Source: an uncultured Oscillospiraceae bacterium (GTDB taxonomy: Bacteria > Bacillota > Clostridia > Oscillospirales > Ruminococcaceae). Taken from it: a DNA stretch of 17,314 nucleotides. The stretch lies in NCBI GenBank assembly GCA_900543705.1, contig UQSL01000040.1:1-17314 (forward strand), in the 5' to 3' direction. The notes below the pieces were generated by a model. It did no database searches and was not told where the DNA came from. It was given only the letters and a program-made list of their open reading frames with translations. Positions 13,696-17,314 of this stretch are shown here, piece after piece (the stretch's first letter is position 1; each line of letters starts with the position of its first letter). The position numbers and the translations under genes were made by a program.

Positions 13696-15255
13696 CTAGT
13701 TCTTTTCCTGTGCAATTTCCGCATTAACCTTTTGGGCGGCTTCCAAAATAGCAGTACGTTCCGCAGCCTTCTCTGCCTCAATATCTTCCTGATGCGTCTT
13801 GGTATTGAATTTGATAAAGTGCAGGATAAGGAACGCCACAATCAAAACAGAGTAAGCGGCGATAAAGCCCAAATCCGGTGCATAGGTATCGGTAAAGAGC
13901 AGACCGGGGGAGTGGATCATCCCGATTGCAGTCAGTCCAAGACCTACCATATTTGTGATAGCGACTTTCAGCCAGCTATTATCAATGATGAATACAAACA
14001 CACAGCCGACAATCAAACCAACGAATGCAGAACCCGGGTCAAAGGCCAGGAATCCCTGAAGTTTCCCTTCTGCGATGTTATCCACGACAAAGTCCATGAC
14101 AACCGGGAGGGACGCCATGATAACCGCCGGATAGTACTTCTTTTTGACGACCTCAAACGCCTGGGAGTAGCTGGAAATCCCGACGAATACCAGGATTGGC
14201 AGGACAACTGCTTCCGGAATAAAGGCGGTGATGATTGCAGAGAGGCCGGTCAGGCCGACGATTGCATAGAGGACGACAATCCCCAGATGGTAGCCGGTAC
14301 CGGAGCCCATCTTTTTCCATCCCGGATAACCCCAGTAAAGGCCAACAGCCAGCGGGCTTCCGAAGAGGGCGCCGATCATGCTGGCCGCACCTGCTAAAAC
14401 CAACGGTTTTGTCGTAGTAAAGTGGGTGTCGCCGCACTCTTTTGCCTGTTCCACCGCCTGGATGCCGGTGATAACCTCATTGAGGGAGAACACGATGATA
14501 ATCGGCAAAAACGGGATGGTGTTTGCAATGACGTCGGAAGAAAAAATCCAGAAGGTAAACTTCGGGAGATAAAAACTCAGATTGGACAGGGATTCGGTAA
14601 CAGTGGAAAAGCTCATTGCACCGGTAATCCAGGCAATGCCCGCACCGATTACAATGGCAATCAAAGCTGCCGGGAGCTTGGTGTTGACCTTTCCCAGATA
14701 GATGACAAACAGCACAATCAGGGATAGCCAGCCGACCAGCGGCATTTTCAAAGTACCGTCCATGGATTGTAAAATCAAAAATGCCATAGCTCCGCCCGCC
14801 AGGGAGCCGAACAGAGCGCCGGCCGGAACGATTTTCAAAATTTTCGGTACCAAAAAGGCGCCGATGATAAAGACCGCACCGCCGATGAAGTGCGCCAGCA
14901 CGCCGACTTTAAAGCCCATCATAGCGTCGCCGGTGGCATTGAAGACCGGCAGCATGATGCTGAACAGCCAGATAAACATACGCCCAGCTTGGAGCCCGGC
15001 AGGAATTGCGGTCAGGTTTGCATCCCCGCGCTGTTTTGCAACATGGCGGTAATACAGCCACAGCCCTCCGTTTAATGCAAGGACGGAGACAAGCACGCCC
15101 GGCATCATTGTGCCAAAAACTGTGCTTCCGCCAAGTCCAAAGGTACCTACTAGAATCGCGATTGCTACAATGACCTTGGAAAACCCATCAAAAAATACGC
15201 CGATGGAAGCGTCCAAGTCTGCTTTTTTGAACAAAGGGATTTTTACGTTACCCAT
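13696..15255 (-). CDS. NCS2/AzgA-like permease, second paralogue
   Basis: This 519-aa protein has about 12-14 hydrophobic segments and a charged cytoplasmic tail (THQEDIEAEKAAERTAILEA). The layout resembles the nucleobase transporter group (NCS2, AzgA/COG2252 branch), which moves purines or related heterocycles with protons. Its N-terminus DLDASIGVFFDGFSKVI is nearly the same as in the next gene (DIDASFGIFFDGFSKIL). Both share a central PFLPIII segment followed by a conserved Asn/Gln-rich helix (here SLNEVITGIQAVEQAKECGD). These blocks are not the standard NCS2 signature, so the substrate could be unusual. The start has GAGGAGG ten bases upstream. It follows the first permease by 108 bases without a terminator. 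Confidence 0.75.
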   Translation of the reverse strand: MGNVKIPLFKKADLDASIGVFFDGFSKVIVAIAILVGTFGLGGSTVFGTMMPGVLVSVLALNGGLWLYYRHVAKQRGDANLTAIPAGLQAGRMFIWLFSIMLPVFNATGDAMMGFKVGVLAHFIGGAVFIIGAFLVPKILKIVPAGALFGSLAGGAMAFLILQSMDGTLKMPLVGWLSLIVLFVIYLGKVNTKLPAALIAIVIGAGIAWITGAMSFSTVTESLSNLSFYLPKFTFWIFSSDVIANTIPFLPIIIVFSLNEVITGIQAVEQAKECGDTHFTTTKPLVLAGAASMIGALFGSPLAVGLYWGYPGWKKMGSGTGYHLGIVVLYAIVGLTGLSAIITAFIPEAVVLPILVFVGISSYSQAFEVVKKKYYPAVIMASLPVVMDFVVDNIAEGKLQGFLAFDPGSAFVGLIVGCVFVFIIDNSWLKVAITNMVGLGLTAIGMIHSPGLLFTDTYAPDLGFIAAYSVLIVAFLILHFIKFNTKTHQEDIEAEKAAERTAILEAAQKVNAEIAQEKN

Positions 15256-15363
15256 GTTTTTGTTTCCTCCTCATATTGGAACTTCATGTTTTTTAGATAG
15301 AGAAAAATACGCCCTGTCCGCTTCACCTGCCTTGCATATAGAAAATTCCTATAAACCTTAAGA

Positions 15364-16911
15364 TTAAGGCGCTTCAGGCGCAGGTTCTACCTTCCGGGCC
15401 GTATTCCGGAATAAAAAGCCCTTAACCGCCAAGAGTGCCGCAACAACCAGATAAATCACTCCAAAGGTCACGCCAACCGGTGGGAACAATGCCACGGAAT
15501 CCGCATGGATCATGCCGACAAAGGAGCAGAAGGCCAGAGCCACGCCAAACGCCGCAGAGAGAAAATATTTCTTGTCCAGCACGTAGGCTAAAAGTCCCGC
15601 AATCAAAAGGCTAGATAGAAATGCCCCGTTGCCCAGATACTGGATCCCTTGTATTTGGACAGAAAACTCCGCAAATTTGGCCGCCCCAATTTCTGCAACC
15701 GTGGTACCTGCTGCTTGTGCCGTCGAGTTGATGAGTGTCTGAATATATTGGAAAAGGATCGGGATTAAGGAGAGCAGTACCACATTGGTGTATTTGCGGT
15801 CAAGCTCTTGGAACGTACTTGCTGTAACGGAGAACCCGACAAAAATCAGCAGCACCATAACCGCTTCCGTGGGAATCAACGCCATTAGCACTCCGGTCAA
15901 ACCCGTCATGCAGATGAGCAGGTATGCTCCCGCATTGGCCAGGGAAAATCCGGCCCTTGCCCCAATCTCTTTCCAACCCGGATGCCCAAAGTAAACTGTT
16001 GTCGGGAATGGATTGCCAAACAGGGAACCGAGAATGGTAGAGCAGCCGTCCATTACCATAGAACGGCGCTCTGGATAGACATCCCCTACTGACTTTGCAG
16101 CTTCAATCCCTTGCAGCGTGGAGAGGAAATTGTTGAGCTGCAAAGGAATGATAATCGGCAAAAACGGAAAGATCCCGCGGAATCCCTTGGCAATATCCAG
16201 TCCGCAGAATGTTGGGGGATAAAACCCAAGGTTTGAAAATGCAGAAATAAAGTTTTCCGGTGTCAGATAGCCCGTAGCCCAGGCAATTGCCGCACCCAGG
16301 ACAATGGCAACCAGTCCGGAGGGGATTTTCTGAAACCGCTTATCCGCTTTACCTAGATAATCAATAATAATGATAAACATTGGCAGCAACGCATAGATGG
16401 GGCGGTCGAATACCATTGCAATACCAACGAAGGACAGCCAAACAATCGCAGAAGAAGCCATATTTCCCATCAATGCACTGTGGGGGATCACTTTGACAAT
16501 CCAACGTCCGACAAACCCTCCCAGTACTTCAATGAATCCGCCAATCAACGCCGCGGCAAGACCAATCTGAAAAGCCAGCTCTGCATCGCCGGTCTGCCAA
16601 TAAATAGGCCCCATAATCAGGTAAAGCCATCCGGTCAATTGGGAAGCGCCGATTCCAAAAGGCTGTGCAGTGACATCCTGGCGTTTTTCCTTTTTCGCTA
16701 AAGCCCTTGCTTCATAAAAATACCAGAGGTTGCCTGCAAAAATTGCAAGACCAATACCGGGTACAATTTTTCCCAGTACGATGTCCGCCGGCATCCCAAA
16801 GACAAACATCATAATTCCGGTGGCCGAAAGGATTTTGGAAAACCCGTCAAAAAAGATACCGAAGGACGCATCGATATCCCCTTTTCCCCACCATTTGTAT
16901 TTGAACTTCAT
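15364..16911 (-). CDS. NCS2/AzgA-like permease, first gene of the operon
   Basis: This 515-aa polytopic membrane protein is a paralogue of the downstream permease. Shared blocks include D[IL]DAS[FI]G[IV]FFDGFSK (residues 13-27), PFLPIIIPLQLNNFLSTLQG matching PFLPIIIVFSLNEVITGIQA, and GHPGWKEIG matching GYPGWKKMG. The latter block follows a conserved LFG[NS]P. The family is nucleobase/xanthine permease-like, by general resemblance. The ATG at 16911 has GGAG eight bases upstream; the GTG at 16920 is too close to that site. Two diverged copies side by side suggest two related substrates, or a two-subunit transporter. A strong promoter and a 23-bp palindrome precede it. Confidence 0.75.
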   Translation of the reverse strand: MKFKYKWWGKGDIDASFGIFFDGFSKILSATGIMMFVFGMPADIVLGKIVPGIGLAIFAGNLWYFYEARALAKKEKRQDVTAQPFGIGASQLTGWLYLIMGPIYWQTGDAELAFQIGLAAALIGGFIEVLGGFVGRWIVKVIPHSALMGNMASSAIVWLSFVGIAMVFDRPIYALLPMFIIIIDYLGKADKRFQKIPSGLVAIVLGAAIAWATGYLTPENFISAFSNLGFYPPTFCGLDIAKGFRGIFPFLPIIIPLQLNNFLSTLQGIEAAKSVGDVYPERRSMVMDGCSTILGSLFGNPFPTTVYFGHPGWKEIGARAGFSLANAGAYLLICMTGLTGVLMALIPTEAVMVLLIFVGFSVTASTFQELDRKYTNVVLLSLIPILFQYIQTLINSTAQAAGTTVAEIGAAKFAEFSVQIQGIQYLGNGAFLSSLLIAGLLAYVLDKKYFLSAAFGVALAFCSFVGMIHADSVALFPPVGVTFGVIYLVVAALLAVKGFLFRNTARKVEPAPEAP

Positions 16912-16968
16912 TTCCCTCACTCCAATAATCCAGATTCTTCCGATATCCCGCGTCCGGGGAGAAGAATC

Positions 16969-16991
16969 AATTGTTTAAGTCTTAAACAATT
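16969..16991. promoter_or_regulatory. 23-bp perfect palindromic operator
   Basis: AATTGTTTAAG, a central T, then its exact complement CTTAAACAATT. It lies immediately downstream of the operon's -10 box, about +3 to +25, where a bound repressor would block transcription. The AT-rich TTT/AAA half-sites fit ROK-type operators in style, and a ROK repressor is encoded at the far end of the cluster. Confidence 0.8.
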
Positions 16992-17000
16992 ATCATTATT

Positions 17001-17029
17001 AGAATACTACCCAATGGTTTGATTGTCAA
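17001..17029 (-). promoter_or_regulatory. Promoter of the permease-reductase operon
   Basis: A consensus TTGACA (17024-17029), a 17-base spacer and TATTCT (17001-17006) form the promoter. Transcription would start near 16994, giving a leader of about 80 bases that contains the palindrome. Confidence 0.8.
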
Positions 17030-17176
17030 TCTTTTATCACTCTTTACAATTATTTCGTTATTTCGACTTGATTTTTATTTGATATAAAAATAATTTTATC
17101 CATTTTTGCTAAGGAACTTGAGACAATCATGTTATGGGAAAAACATAGCCATAAGTGCTAATAGAAAAATTTTTTC

Positions 17177-17314
17177 ATGCATAGTAACAGTATTGGGAAA
17201 GGGGGATACAGTTATTCCAGTAATAACAAATCGTTTGGTGTTGTACGGAGTAGGACTATAGCATGGGAACGAATCTATCTGGAAGAGGGAGCGGCAGGAT
17301 TTCAGGTGGAGCGG
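17177..17314 (+). CDS. Partial IS3-type transposase OrfA (edge of window)
   Basis: An open frame from an ATG at 17177 runs off the window. It reads GKGGYSYSSNNKSFGVVRSR, then TIAWERIYLEEGAAGFQVER. The tail resembles the helix-turn-helix end and IYLEEGAxGFxVERRG block of IS3-family OrfA proteins. The usual N-terminal 15-20 residues (Y-x-FE-KLKVV type) are absent, and a TAG precedes in frame. The copy may therefore be truncated, or the start may be frameshifted. It is probably an insertion sequence remnant. The identification is by eye only. Confidence 0.45.
   Translation, partial: MHSNSIGKGGYSYSSNNKSFGVVRSRTIAWERIYLEEGAAGFQVER

Noticed and set aside
13732..14397. Long plus-strand open frame opposite the second permease
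   Set aside because: It is antisense to a clear polytopic membrane protein; its polar, His/Asp-rich composition is what the complement of hydrophobic codons gives.

Overview
The window looks like chromosome of an anaerobic gut-type Firmicute (class Clostridia, probably Oscillospiraceae-like). The reasons are strong AGGAGG ribosome sites, a T-box-controlled aminoacyl-tRNA synthetase gene, an ECF-type vitamin transporter component, small conjugative-element proteins and Rho-independent terminators throughout. Almost all genes lie on the minus strand. This is judged by eye; no database search was possible.

Region 1 (1-2215) is a decayed mobile-element edge beside tRNA genes. It holds a ParA-type ATPase gene broken by an in-frame TGA and then cut off, about 580 bases of degenerate DNA, a 54-aa glycine-rich membrane peptide, a 57-aa protein of a kind familiar from clostridial conjugative elements, and a helically phased array of TGTTAGCA repeats. 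Next come an intact tRNA-Arg(CCU) and two promoter-linked tRNA 5' halves (Arg-CCU and Lys-CUU types). Both halves stop just after the anticodon loop.

Region 2 (2216-5200) carries an HTH/DUF2975 regulator-membrane protein pair with its own promoter. Beyond it is a two-gene vitamin B6 unit, a pyridoxal/pyridoxamine kinase plus an ECF S component, with a near-consensus promoter, a candidate operator and a perfect palindromic terminator.

Region 3 (5391-8900) is a complete T-box-regulated isoleucyl-tRNA synthetase unit: promoter, T-box leader with an ATC specifier, attenuator, gene and terminator. The synthetase has GIHH where class I enzymes carry HIGH. This altered signature has been reported for IleRS2 enzymes with extreme mupirocin resistance.

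Region 4 (9117-17029) is a metabolic island of unknown substrate. A promoter overlooked by a perfect 23-bp palindrome drives six co-directional genes: two paralogous NCS2/AzgA-like permeases, an iron-sulfur-type flavoprotein reductase, a TIGR03792-like small protein, a short-chain dehydrogenase and a RibD-C/DHFR-fold reductase. Convergent to it is a ROK-family repressor, and divergent from that a bacterial MIF-like tautomerase. I infer uptake and reductive processing of a heterocyclic (purine-, pterin- or pyrimidine-like) compound, controlled by the ROK protein. The combination is the best candidate here for an undescribed pathway. The right edge (17177 onward) begins what looks like an IS3-type transposase OrfA fragment.
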